This document shows, in pieces, positions 15,852 through 24,876 of a stretch of 47,211 bases of DNA. Within the stretch, counting starts at the first letter, position 1. Each line of letters begins with the position of its first letter. The translations under genes and the position numbers were made by a program. The DNA comes from Miniphocaeibacter massiliensis (GTDB lineage: Bacteria > Bacillota > Clostridia > Tissierellales > Peptoniphilaceae), in the NCBI RefSeq assembly GCF_900232905.1, contig NZ_OCTQ01000007.1, forward strand, positions 1 through 47,211, in the 5' to 3' direction. The notes beneath the pieces are model-generated. The model ran no database searches. It was not told where the DNA came from and was given only the letters and a program-made list of their open reading frames with translations.

Positions 15852-16937
15852 AAAAACAAAAAATAAACTATACAAAAATTTAAGCAAAGAAATACTTTTT
15901 AATATATTTCTAAAACCCCTTGCCACTATGATAGCATTAGTAATTTTAGAGTTTGTAATTTATGTAATAGGTTTTCAAATTTATTGGTATGCTGATGACC
16001 CTATATATATTTTTTTAATTTGGATATTAAATCACTTAGTTCAAATAAACATTGTAATAGCAATTGGATTTTTTATTTACTTTTTCTTTAAATCTTTAAG
16101 TATAATTAATACTTATCTTTTAGAAATAACTAATGCTGCTACTGAAATCACATCAGAAGATTCAAATTTCATTAAATTATCTCCTCCTTTGGAACCACTT
16201 GAAAATTTCTTAAATAAAAGTAAGCAAAGTTATAAAAAGAATCAAGAAATCGCTAAAGAATCTGAGCAAAGAAAGAATGATTTAATAATGTATTTAGCTC
16301 ATGACCTTAAAACACCTCTTACTTCTGTTATAGGGTATCTTACTTTAATAGAAGATGAAAAGGAAATATCAAAAGAATTGAAAGAAAAGTACAATTCAAT
16401 TGCTTTAGATAAAGCTCTTAGACTAGAAGATTTAATAAATGATTTCTTTGATATAACAAGGTTTAATCTAGCAAGCATAGAATTAGAAAAGTCTGAGGTT
16501 AATCTTTCTGTTATGCTAGAGCAAATAACCTATGAATTCCTACCTATTCTAAAAGAAAAAAACCTTTCTTTCGACTTGAATATTGAAAATGATGTTAACT
16601 ATATTTGTGATATACAAAAAATGGAAAGAGTATTTGATAACCTAATAAGAAATGCTATTAATTACAGCTATGAAAATAATAAAATTAATATACTATTAAA
16701 ACAAAAAAATAGTGAAATAATAATAAAGTTTACAAATAATGGATTACAATATCTGAAGAAAAGTTAAATAGACTTTTCGAGCAATTCTTTAGAGCAGATT
16801 CATCAAGATCTTCTCGTTCAGGAGGTTCTGGTTTAGGTTTAGCTATTTCTAAAGAAATAGTAGAACTGCATGGTGGAAAAATCAAAGCTGAAAGTCATGA
16901 CAATATAATAAGTTTTACCATATTTTTGCCATTGTAA
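15844..16937 (+). pseudogene. vanS: VanS-type sensor histidine kinase, frameshifted in the ATPase domain
   Basis: A VanS-like membrane kinase. A TTG start at 15844, inside the end of vanR, is supported by GGGGAGTGGGATA. Two membrane helices (about 26-48 and 54-84), the H-box LAHDLKTPLTSVIGYL with His153, and the N-box NLIRNAINYS are intact. The frame then stops at 16767. The next frame, from 16749, continues exactly where a kinase should: [20 protein letters not shown], then [20 protein letters not shown] (G2 box), ending at 16937. Restoring one A in ACAATATC joins the two frames as NGLQISEEK. As written the protein lacks the G2/ATP-lid part and should be inactive. A consensus sequencing error in the short A-run is possible. 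Confidence 0.87.
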
Positions 16938-16997
16938 GTAATTCGTAAGAATTTCCTCATAAAATCGTATGTTTTTAGTTAGTAAAAATACAAATAC

Positions 16998-17047
16998 AAA
17001 CATCTTTATTTTGATAAATTAATAGTATCAAAATAAAGATGTTTTTT
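16998..17047 (+). terminator. Strong hairpin with T-run directly before the VanG-type ligase
   Basis: Perfect 19-base arms (16998-17016 and 17026-17044) with a 9-base loop and a run of six T to 17047. The ligase ATG is only 13 bases further on and its ribosome-binding site follows the T-run. This is either the end of vanRS with poorly placed downstream transcription, or an attenuator for the resistance genes. Confidence 0.8.
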
Positions 17048-17060
17048 AATTGGAGGAAAA

Positions 17061-18095
17061 ATGAAGAAAAAAATTTTAATTATTTTTGGGGGAAATTCTA
17101 CTGAATATAAAGTATCCCTACAATCTGCTTATAGTATCTTAACAAATATTGATACTAAAAAATTTGAACCCATATCTATTGGTATAACAGAATCTGGTCA
17201 ATGGTATTTGTACAAAGGTGATTATGAAAATATTCTAAATGATAAATGGATTAATGATTACGACAATCTAATCAAGGTAATATTAGTACCTAAAAAAGAT
17301 TGCCAATGTAAACTTCTAGTATTAAATAGTAACCCATTGTCTTTTGATATAGCATTTCCTGTTATTCACGGAAAAAATGGAGAAGATGGAACAATTCAAG
17401 GACTATTTGAAATATATAAAATCCCATATATTGGTTGTAATGTAATATCTTCTGCTCTATGTATGGATAAATATATATCACATGCTGTAGTAAAAAACTT
17501 TAGTATAAAAATTCCTAAAGGATTTAAAGTAACTAAAAATTATAATTTTTCAGATATTTTAAATAAGTCTAGAAAATTAAATTATCCTCAATATATAAAA
17601 CCAATAAATGGTGGTTCTTCTATTGGAATATCAAAAATAAACAATGAAACAAAATTAGAAAAAGCTTTAAATGAAGCTTTCAAATACGATAATGAAATTA
17701 TTGTAGAAGAAAATATAGAAGGAACAGAGGTCGGTTGTTCAATTATAGGAAAAGAAAATTTAATAACTGGTGTTATTGATGAAATAAATTCTTCTGGTCA
17801 CTTTTTTAACTATGATGAAAAATACTCTGATTCAGATGTAATAATACACACACCTGCAAAATTTTCTAAAGAACTTCACGAAGAAATTAAAGAAACTGCA
17901 TTGAAAATATATAAAGCATTAAAATGTTCTGGATTTGCAAGAGTTGATATGTTCCTTACTCCAAGTAACGAAATAATATTCAACGAAGTTAATACTATAC
18001 CTGGATTAACTCCAAATAGCAGATTTCCAAGAATGATGAAATTTAACGGAATTAGCTTTAAAGAACTTATAACTAAAATAATAGAGGTGAACTAA
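17061..18095 (+). CDS. vanG: VanG-type D-alanine:D-serine (or D-alanine) ligase
   Basis: A 344-residue ATP-grasp ligase of the D-Ala-D-X family, cytosolic. The N-terminus KILIIFGGNSTEYKVSLQSA and the segment FPVIHGKNGEDGTIQGLFE closely match VanG-type enzymes. ATP-grasp residues follow (YPQYIKPINGGSSIGISK, EEN, RVDMFLTPSNEIIFNEVNTI). The omega-loop reads DEKYSDSD: the Tyr after Glu-Lys (Tyr255) argues against the D-lactate ligases (VanA/VanB), which lack it. D-Ser versus D-Ala as second substrate cannot be decided from sequence alone, but the neighbours (VanXY-like and VanT-like) favour D-Ser. Ribosome-binding site TTGGAGGAAAA. The next gene starts one base after the stop. Confidence 0.88.
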   Translation: MKKKILIIFGGNSTEYKVSLQSAYSILTNIDTKKFEPISIGITESGQWYLYKGDYENILNDKWINDYDNLIKVILVPKKDCQCKLLVLNSNPLSFDIAFPVIHGKNGEDGTIQGLFEIYKIPYIGCNVISSALCMDKYISHAVVKNFSIKIPKGFKVTKNYNFSDILNKSRKLNYPQYIKPINGGSSIGISKINNETKLEKALNEAFKYDNEIIVEENIEGTEVGCSIIGKENLITGVIDEINSSGHFFNYDEKYSDSDVIIHTPAKFSKELHEEIKETALKIYKALKCSGFARVDMFLTPSNEIIFNEVNTIPGLTPNSRFPRMMKFNGISFKELITKIIEVN

Positions 18096-18096
18096 T

Positions 18097-18888
18097 ATGA
18101 ATTTAGCATATAAATACAATGAAACTAACACTATAAGTTTAAATTTTGAAGATATTTATGTTGGTTCTCTAATTCTGGTTAACTATAACCATCAACTAAA
18201 CAATATTGCTATTGAAAAAAATATTAATCTAATTAATTTAAATGACGAAATAAAACTAGAAAAAACTTCTATAAACAATTTACTTGAACTAGTAAAAGTT
18301 TCTAAAATTCAAAATAAATTGGCCTTTGTTAGTGGATTTAGGAACTATAAAGAACAACGAGAAATTTATACAAATTCTTTAAAAGGTAAAGGTTTTGAAT
18401 TTACAAGTAAATATGTAGCTTTTCCTAATCATAGCGAGCATCAGACAGGACTTGCAATAGATATAGGAGAAAAAAGGAAATTCATAGATTTTATAAGACC
18501 TTTTTTACCATATGATGGTATATTTGAAAAATTTAGAAAAAATGCTTCTTTGTATGGATTTATAGAAAGATATAAAAAAAACAAAACTCATATAACTAAT
18601 ATCGCTGCTGAACCATGGCATTATCGTTATGTAGGATTTCCCCACTCTCATATAATATATGAGAAAGATTTATGCTTAGAGGAGTACATTGAACTTATTA
18701 AAAATTATAAATTTAATATTAATCCATTTGTACTTAAATATAAATGCTTTGAAATAGAAATCAGTTATTTGAAATATGATTCAAATAATTTAGAAATTAA
18801 TACAAATAATATTCCCACTACAGTATCAGGAAATAATATTGATGGTTTTATAATCACTCAATGGAGAAATTGTAATGGAAATCTTTAA
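18097..18888 (+). CDS. vanXY: VanXY/VanY-type D,D-peptidase
   Basis: A 263-residue zinc D,D-peptidase of the M15B (VanY/VanXY) family. The core has SGFRNYKEQREIY, the zinc motif SEHQTGLAID (His115, Asp122) and EPWHYRYVG (catalytic Glu172, zinc His175). In VanG/VanC-type clusters such proteins remove D-Ala-terminated precursors so that D-Ser ends dominate. There is no signal peptide or membrane helix, which fits cytosolic VanXY rather than membrane-bound VanY. The region after about 200 is less conserved. It overlaps the racemase gene by 14 bases. Confidence 0.85.
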   Translation: MNLAYKYNETNTISLNFEDIYVGSLILVNYNHQLNNIAIEKNINLINLNDEIKLEKTSINNLLELVKVSKIQNKLAFVSGFRNYKEQREIYTNSLKGKGFEFTSKYVAFPNHSEHQTGLAIDIGEKRKFIDFIRPFLPYDGIFEKFRKNASLYGFIERYKKNKTHITNIAAEPWHYRYVGFPHSHIIYEKDLCLEEYIELIKNYKFNINPFVLKYKCFEIEISYLKYDSNNLEINTNNIPTTVSGNNIDGFIITQWRNCNGNL

Positions 18889-20005
18889 GAATAAAAAAAG
18901 AGCTTGGTTAGAAATTGACCTTAGTGCAATAAAACACAACATTGAACATCTATCAAAAAATCTAGATAAAAACTGTAATATTATGGCTGTATTAAAAGCA
19001 AATGCCTATAACTTTGATTCTGTAGAAATAGCCAAATACTTAAACAAATTAAATATTTACAATTTTGCCGTAGCCACAATAGATGAAGCTATAGAACTAA
19101 GACAAGCTAATATAATTGGAGAAATACTAGTTCTAGGATATACAGAATTTAATGATTTATACAAGCTGCATATGTATGACTTAACACAAACTATAGTGGA
19201 TATTTCTTATTTTGAATTATTGAAAAAATCTAAATTAAGAATAAAGACGCATATTGCTATAGATACTGGTATGCACCGTCTTGGAGTAGATTATATCAAC
19301 AAAGATGAACTATTAGAAATGTTTTCTTGTAAAAATTTAACAATAACTGGAATTTATACACATCTTTGCACTTCTGACGGATTTTCTAAAGAATTTGAAA
19401 ATTTTGTTAAATATCAATTGGATAATTTTAACTCTGTTATAAATTTTTTAGAAAAAAACAGCATTAAAATACCTAAAAAACATGTTCAAGCAAGTACTGG
19501 CGTTTTAAATTATCCTAAGTTTAAAAGTGACTTTGCAAGACTTGGTGTCGCTATATTTGGAGTTTTATGTTCAGACAAAACTCTTTCCAATAACTCTAAA
19601 GAATTAAAAGAAGCTATTTCTCTAAAATCAAAAATTATTTCCACAAAAAATGTAAAAAAGGAAGACTATATAGGTTATAGTCAAGTTTATAAAGCAAAAA
19701 AGGACATGAGAATAGCAACCGTTTCTATAGGTTACTGTGATGGCTACTCTAGAAGTTTTTCAAATGGTATTGGAACAGTGCTAGTAAATGGACAAAAAAC
19801 AAATACAGTAGGCTTAATATGTATGGATCTTTTAATGATAGATATAACAAATATAAATGCTAATGTTGGAGATATTGTTACACTACTAGGTAAAGATGGG
19901 AAAGAAGAAATTTCACTTTATGAATTAGCTAATAAATCTAGTACCATAACAATAGAAGTGTTAAATCATTTTGGAGAAAGACTCAAAAAAATATATTTTG
20001 AATAA
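18875..20005 (+). CDS. vanT: VanT-like serine/alanine racemase, catalytic domain only
   Basis: A 376-residue PLP-dependent racemase of the alanine racemase family. PLP lysine Lys41 lies in MAVLKANAY and the second catalytic Tyr in YIGYSQVYKA; the substrate-loop CMDLLMID is present. It resembles the soluble half of VanT serine racemases. The N-terminal membrane half of classic VanT proteins is missing. Two departures: KANAYNFD instead of KANAYGHG after the PLP lysine, and Glu rather than Tyr or Asn at the position that seems to align with the C-terminal Tyr that separates Ala from Ser racemases (FGERLKK). Substrate therefore unsure. The start lies inside the vanXY end, so expression is probably coupled. 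Confidence 0.83.
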   Translation: MEIFKNKKRAWLEIDLSAIKHNIEHLSKNLDKNCNIMAVLKANAYNFDSVEIAKYLNKLNIYNFAVATIDEAIELRQANIIGEILVLGYTEFNDLYKLHMYDLTQTIVDISYFELLKKSKLRIKTHIAIDTGMHRLGVDYINKDELLEMFSCKNLTITGIYTHLCTSDGFSKEFENFVKYQLDNFNSVINFLEKNSIKIPKKHVQASTGVLNYPKFKSDFARLGVAIFGVLCSDKTLSNNSKELKEAISLKSKIISTKNVKKEDYIGYSQVYKAKKDMRIATVSIGYCDGYSRSFSNGIGTVLVNGQKTNTVGLICMDLLMIDITNINANVGDIVTLLGKDGKEEISLYELANKSSTITIEVLNHFGERLKKIYFE

Positions 20006-20035
20006 TTTTCTTCTATAATCCACATTAACTTTAAT

Positions 20036-20134
20036 TCAGCTATTTCTAATATTAAAGATAGTCTTTTTATATCTGTATTTTAATATACCACTATATGCTT
20101 TTATAGCTTGAATATAAATTTCAAATTCTTTCAT
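20036..20134 (-). CDS. Very short open frame, possibly a broken gene
   Basis: A 32-codon frame, MKEFEIYIQAIKAYSGILKY and on to a TGA, has GGAG at good spacing. A different frame after codon 24 continues with protein-like residues (LSLILEIAELKLMWIIEEN), so it may be the remains of a larger gene broken by a frameshift. Not recognised. It lies between convergent vanT and ileS, downstream of the shared terminator. Confidence 0.2.
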   Translation of the reverse strand: MKEFEIYIQAIKAYSGILKYRYKKTIFNIRNS

Positions 20135-20154
20135 TTTATTCTCCATAAAAATAA

Positions 20155-20182
20155 AAAAGACATAGTTTTCACTATGTCTTTT
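20155..20182. terminator. Bidirectional terminator at the 3' end of ileS
   Basis: AAAAGACATAGT and ACTATGTCTTTT pair perfectly around TTTC with A and T flanks. It can end both ileS (minus) and read-through from vanT (plus). Confidence 0.85.
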
Positions 20183-20185
20183 ACT

Positions 20186-23100
20186 TTATACTCTTTCAAG
20201 TTTTATTACTACTTCTTCTCCATTTAAATCCACAGTTTCACTGTCTAAACTATCAACTGCAATTATTTCTACTGCTAATGTTTCATCTTTTATAAAGTTT
20301 TCATATTCTGTAACAGCTTCTTTTATAGCTTCTGTTGGTACATATGTTATTTTTATATTATCTAAAACATCATAGTCATTAGCTTTTCTCATTTGCTGAA
20401 CTTTAGATATAAATTCTCTAGCATATCCTTCCGCTTTTAATTCTGGTGTTATTGTAGTGTCTAAAATAACAAATAAATTATTTTCCATTATTACATCAAA
20501 GCCTTCTTTTGCTGATACTCTAACATCAATATATTCTCTTTTAATTTCTACTTTTTCTCCACCTAGAGTAATTTTTTTATCTGCTTCTTCTAGCTCTGCA
20601 ACAAATGCTTTAGCATCTATGTCTTTTAAATAGTTTTGGAATTCTTTTATATTTTTCCCTAAAATTCTTCCTGCTACTTTAAAGTCTGGCTTTAATTCAT
20701 AATTCATAAATTCAGATAAGTCAGCTTCAAATTTAACATTCTTAATATTTAATTCTTCTTTAATTAAAGGAATTAAATCCCCAACTAAATCTTCATACTT
20801 AGCATCTACAACTATTTCCTTTAGTGGTTGCCTTACTTTAATATTAACTTCTTCTCTAGAAGCTCTTCCAAGTGCAACTAAGTTTCTAACCACTTCCATT
20901 TTTTCTTCTAATTTTTCGTCAATTAAAGACTCTTCAAGTTCTGGAATATAGTCTAAATGTACGGATGCTTTGTCTGTTAAATTTCTGTATATTTCCTCTG
21001 CCATAAATGGTGTAAATGGTGCTACAAGTTTTGCCACTCCTAGAAGAATTTCGTAGGTTGTATTGTAAACTGCCTTTTTATCATCATCTATTTCAGTTTT
21101 CCAGAATCTTCTTCTATTTCTTCTTATATACCAGTTTGATACATCTTCTATTACAAAGTCAGAAATTGCTCTTACTACTTTTGTAACTTCAAATATTTCC
21201 ATACTTTCATTATATAGCTTTACTAAATTGTTAAACCTAGAAAGTATCCATCTATCTATTTCTGGTCTATCTTTTGGATCTATATAAAAATCTCTAGGGT
21301 CAATTTCATCTGTATTTGCGTATAATTGGAAGAAATTATACGTATTTTTAAATGATCTAAAGAATTTACTATCTACTTCTCTTAAACCATCTGTATCAAA
21401 CTTTGTAGGTACCCAAGGAGGTGATACATATAATGAATAAAATCTTACAACATCTGCACCATATTTATCAAAAAGCTCTATAGGGTTCAATGTGTTCCCT
21501 CTAGATTTACTCATTTTCTTTCCTTCTTTATCTAGTATTAAATCATTTACAAGCACATTTTTATATGGTGCTTTTCCTGTTATTAACACAGATATTGCGA
21601 GTAGTGAGTAGAACCAGCCTCTTGTTTGGTCAATACCTTCATTTATAAAGTCTGCTGGAAACATTTCATCAAAGAAATTTTCTTTATTTTCAAATGGGTA
21701 ATGTTGTTGTGCAAAAGGCATTGCCCCAGAGTCAAACCAAACATCTATAACGTCTTTTTCCCTAGTCATAGTCTTTCCACATTTTTCGCATTTTAAATGA
21801 ACATCGTCAACATACGGTCTGTGTAGTTCTATGTCTTCTGAAATTTCTTCAATAGCTCTTTCTTTTAACTCTTTTCTTGAACCAACTGAATCAGTATGTC
21901 CACATTCACATTTCCACACAGGGAATGGTGTTCCCCAATATCTTGAACGTGTTATTGCCCAGTCGTTTAAGTTTTCTAACCAGTTTCCAAATCTTTTTTC
22001 TCCAATAAAATCTGGATACCAATTTACTTTGTTATTCTCATCTATAAACTGCTCTTTTAACTTAGTTACTTCTATATACCATGATGGTTTAGAATAGTAT
22101 ATCAAAGGAGTTCCACATCTCCAGCAGTGAGGGTAGTTGTGTTCAATTTTTTGCTTTTTAAACGCTTTTCCATGGTCAAATAGATAATGGATAATATCGT
22201 GGTCTGCTTCCATAACATTTTGTCCATCCCAAGGTGACCCTATAAATTTACCTTCTTCATTAACTGGATTTATTAAAGGTAGATTATATCTTCTTCCTGT
22301 TTGATAGTCATCTTCTCCAAATGCTGGTGCGGTATGAACTATACCAGTACCATCTGATGTTGAAACGTAATCTGCAGTTGTTACAAAGAAAGCTTTTTTA
22401 TCTACTGTAAAGAATGGAAGTAATTGTTCATATTCCATATATTCCATATCTTTACCTTTAAGTTCTTTTAAAACCCTGTAGTCTTCTCCTAGAACTTTAT
22501 CTGCTAAATCTTTTGCAATATAGTATTTGTTTCCATCTAGTTCAGCTAATATATAGTCAATATCAGCTCCAACTGTTAGTGCAACATTAGATAATAAAGT
22601 CCAAGGTGTTGTTGTCCATGCTAAGAAATATTCGTCAGAATCTTTTCTTTTAAAAGCAACATAAACTGTTTGAGTTTTTATCATTTTATAGCCTTGAGCT
22701 ACTTCGTGTGAAGCAAGACCGGTACCACATCTTGGACAGTAAGGAAGTATTTTAGCTCCTTCGTAGACTAATCCCTTTTTGAACATTTGGTCAAGTAACC
22801 ACCAAACTGTTTCAATATAGTTATTGTCTAAAGTTATATAAGGATTGTCCATGTCTGCCATAAAAGCCATTCTATCAGACATTTCTCTCCAAGCTTGCTC
22901 ATAAGTGAATACAGAATTTTTACATTCTTTATTAAATGCTTCAACCCCATACTCTTCTATTTCTTTTTTACTCTTGAGTCCAAGTCTTTTTTCCACTTCT
23001 ATTTCAACAGGTAAACCATGAGTATCCCACCCTGCTTTTTTCTTAACTCTATAACCTTTCATTGTCTTATAACGACAATTCATATCCTTTAAAGTCCTAG

Positions 23101-23284
23101 AAATAACATGATGTATTCCTGGTTTTCCATTTGCTGTAGGCGGACCGTCATAGAATATATAATTTTTATCTTCTAGTCTTTGATTTACTGTTTCGTGTAA
23201 CAAATCTATATCTTTCCAATATTTAGAAATTTCAATTTCTCTTTCTTTTACTGGTAATTTAGAAAGATCTTTAAATTTAGCCAT
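20186..23284 (-). CDS. ileS: Isoleucyl-tRNA synthetase, IleS2 type
   Basis: A 1032-residue class I aminoacyl-tRNA synthetase that charges tRNA-Ile. The HIGH-type motif is PGIHH in GPPTANGKPGIHHVISR, with AGWDTHGLPVEIEVEK following. The editing (CP1) domain contains AWTTTPWTLLSNVAL and TGIVHTAPAFGEDDY. KMSKS is exact in DKEGKKMSKSRGN. The zinc-binding CPRCGTGLASHEV and a long C-terminal region complete it. Length and wording are those of the IleS2 (eukaryote-like) type rather than the roughly 930-residue IleS1. IleS2 enzymes are often little affected by mupirocin. I start at the ATG at 23284 because AAAGGAG precedes it; the TTG five codons upstream contains that site. It is controlled by a T-box leader. 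Confidence 0.96.
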   Translation of the reverse strand: MAKFKDLSKLPVKEREIEISKYWKDIDLLHETVNQRLEDKNYIFYDGPPTANGKPGIHHVISRTLKDMNCRYKTMKGYRVKKKAGWDTHGLPVEIEVEKRLGLKSKKEIEEYGVEAFNKECKNSVFTYEQAWREMSDRMAFMADMDNPYITLDNNYIETVWWLLDQMFKKGLVYEGAKILPYCPRCGTGLASHEVAQGYKMIKTQTVYVAFKRKDSDEYFLAWTTTPWTLLSNVALTVGADIDYILAELDGNKYYIAKDLADKVLGEDYRVLKELKGKDMEYMEYEQLLPFFTVDKKAFFVTTADYVSTSDGTGIVHTAPAFGEDDYQTGRRYNLPLINPVNEEGKFIGSPWDGQNVMEADHDIIHYLFDHGKAFKKQKIEHNYPHCWRCGTPLIYYSKPSWYIEVTKLKEQFIDENNKVNWYPDFIGEKRFGNWLENLNDWAITRSRYWGTPFPVWKCECGHTDSVGSRKELKERAIEEISEDIELHRPYVDDVHLKCEKCGKTMTREKDVIDVWFDSGAMPFAQQHYPFENKENFFDEMFPADFINEGIDQTRGWFYSLLAISVLITGKAPYKNVLVNDLILDKEGKKMSKSRGNTLNPIELFDKYGADVVRFYSLYVSPPWVPTKFDTDGLREVDSKFFRSFKNTYNFFQLYANTDEIDPRDFYIDPKDRPEIDRWILSRFNNLVKLYNESMEIFEVTKVVRAISDFVIEDVSNWYIRRNRRRFWKTEIDDDKKAVYNTTYEILLGVAKLVAPFTPFMAEEIYRNLTDKASVHLDYIPELEESLIDEKLEEKMEVVRNLVALGRASREEVNIKVRQPLKEIVVDAKYEDLVGDLIPLIKEELNIKNVKFEADLSEFMNYELKPDFKVAGRILGKNIKEFQNYLKDIDAKAFVAELEEADKKITLGGEKVEIKREYIDVRVSAKEGFDVIMENNLFVILDTTITPELKAEGYAREFISKVQQMRKANDYDVLDNIKITYVPTEAIKEAVTEYENFIKDETLAVEIIAVDSLDSETVDLNGEEVVIKLERV

Positions 23285-23322
23285 ATTTTCTCCTTTCAAT
23301 ATATCTTTTAATAATTTTTATT

Positions 23323-23545
23323 TAATAAAAAAGAAGCCCCCTATATAATAGGACGCTTTTAACCGTGTTACCACCTAAATTGCATAGAAAATTCTATGCC
23401 TCTTAAAATGCTTAACGCGCACAACGTAATATCTTAATTTAGTTCAGATATCAAACTCAAAGATGATTTTTTCTTAAATTCCATTAGCTCATTTCACCAA
23501 ACTGAACCTCTCTAAAATTTCCTTTAAGAAACTGTCTTTTCATAG
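23323..23545 (-). promoter_or_regulatory. T-box riboswitch leader of ileS
   Basis: Minus-strand leader RNA that senses uncharged tRNA-Ile. The T-box core AGGTGGTAACACGG is clear at 23361-23376. Stem I begins near 23540 with AGAGAGGTTCAG. The likely specifier is ATC, complement of 23447-23449, in GATATCTGAAC, an isoleucine codon as expected. The terminator hairpin (about 23331-23360, AAGC paired with GCTT and CCTAT with ATAGG) is followed by TTTTTT. The specifier assignment is by motif position. Confidence 0.92.
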
Positions 23546-23560
23546 TCTATAATCTTTTAT

Positions 23561-23589
23561 ATTTTATATTTTACCTGAATTTTTGTCAA
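23561..23589 (-). promoter_or_regulatory. Promoter of the ileS T-box transcript
   Basis: Minus strand TTGACA (23584-23589), 17 bases, TAAAAT (23561-23566). Confidence 0.8.
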
Positions 23590-23667
23590 GTTCGTAATAT
23601 TCTATTTAATAGCAATTTTTAATAATTTATTTATATATTCTTCAGTTTTTAAATTAAATATTAATAC

Positions 23668-23690
23668 TACAAAAAACAATTCGAATTGTT
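23668..23690 (-). terminator. Terminator of the lipoprotein gene
   Basis: AACAATT-CG-AATTGTT palindrome (23675-23690). On the minus strand it runs into TTTTTTG. Confidence 0.65.
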
Positions 23691-23744
23691 AATAAACTCA
23701 CAAATTAAAAATTCACATAAACATCTGATTACTAAAATTGTTTT

Positions 23745-24200
23745 TTATTCTTCCTTTTTAAATCCCTGTTTTTCTATTATCTCAGCAGTTTTCTTTAAAC
23801 TTACACCATTTTTAAAGTCTCCCTTTAACATAATTCCAGGTATATTTTTAGCTTTATCAAAATCTAGTTTTTTATAATTCACCTCTAAACTCTCAAAAAC
23901 TTTATCTTCTTGATAATCCATTTTATGAGTTATGCCTTCAACTCCTTGATATTGTTCAACCAATTCACTCAAAGCTTGCTCGGCTTCTTCTTTAGTTGCT
24001 AATCCCATTGCAGAATAAGCCCATTCATTCGTAGCAGTCTGCTTCTCTACTTTATCTCCATAATGATAAAATGTAAGTTTTGTTTTTACCCCATTTATAT
24101 CATTTGTGTAAGTAGTTTCTTCTAGTTTTTTTGCTTTATTACAAGAAACTAATAACAGACTTAAAGTTAATAAAATCATTATTTTAGCAATTTTTTTCAT
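23745..24200 (-). CDS. YehR/DUF1307-type lipoprotein
   Basis: A 151-residue lipoprotein. The signal peptide MKKIAKIMILLTLSLLLVSC ends at the lipobox with Cys20, giving a membrane-anchored exported protein. The body resembles the DUF1307/YehR family (TYTNDINGVKTKLTFYHYGD, later LDFDKAKNIPGIML). Function unknown. The ATG at 24200 is preceded by GGAGTGAG; an upstream extension to 24266 would hide the signal peptide and is rejected. Confidence 0.85.
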   Translation of the reverse strand: MKKIAKIMILLTLSLLLVSCNKAKKLEETTYTNDINGVKTKLTFYHYGDKVEKQTATNEWAYSAMGLATKEEAEQALSELVEQYQGVEGITHKMDYQEDKVFESLEVNYKKLDFDKAKNIPGIMLKGDFKNGVSLKKTAEIIEKQGFKKEE

Positions 24201-24403
24201 ATTCTCACTCCATTTTTTTGTAATGCTTACATAATTATAATAAATAATAATTTGTTTTACTATCAAAACTAATGATTAAATTTCTATTTTAAAATGATAT
24301 TTATTACTACGATAATATCTCGTCAGATTTCCTTTGCCTTTTTACTCTTATCATTTAAATTTTATATAATTTTCCTACAACTAAAATTTTTTAATTTCTT
24401 CTG

Positions 24404-24868
24404 TTATTTGAAATCTATTGAAGTTATTAAAATATCTCTTACTCTTTCAACAAAGTCCTGATCTTCCACTGTAAAATTACCTAGCCTATCACTGTCTAAA
24501 TCTATTACTCCATAAACAACATCGTTTTTTACAATTGGAACTACTAATTCAGATTTTGCATTTTCATCACAAACTATATGTCCTGGAAACTTACTAACAT
24601 CATAAACTTTTTTAGTTTCCATTAACAAAGCTGAGGTTCCACAAACTCCTGCTCCTAACTCAATTTTTATACATGCTGGTTCTCCCACATATGGGGCAAG
24701 TATTAAATCTCCATCTTCATTTATTAGGTAAAATCCTGCCCATATTACATTTGGTACATTATCAATTAATATTTTTGATACTACTTTTAATTTATCTTCT
24801 TTTGTTTTTTCTATCATTAATACATCTATTAATGATTCTAGTATTTCTTCATATTTTAAATTAGACAT
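24404..24868 (-). CDS. msrC: Free methionine-(R)-sulfoxide reductase (GAF domain)
   Basis: A 154-residue GAF-fold protein matching fRMsr, which reduces free methionine-R-sulfoxide. The family motif is clear: WAGFYLINEDGDLILAPYVG, then EPACIKI, GVCGTSAL and FPGHIVCDENAKSE, which hold the three redox cysteines of characterised fRMsr enzymes. Cytosolic repair enzyme for oxidised methionine. Ribosome-binding site GGAGGGATC. It follows the SAF-domain oxidoreductase by 8 bases and is probably co-transcribed with it. Confidence 0.92.
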   Translation of the reverse strand: MSNLKYEEILESLIDVLMIEKTKEDKLKVVSKILIDNVPNVIWAGFYLINEDGDLILAPYVGEPACIKIELGAGVCGTSALLMETKKVYDVSKFPGHIVCDENAKSELVVPIVKNDVVYGVIDLDSDRLGNFTVEDQDFVERVRDILITSIDFK

Positions 24869-24876
24869 GATCCCTC

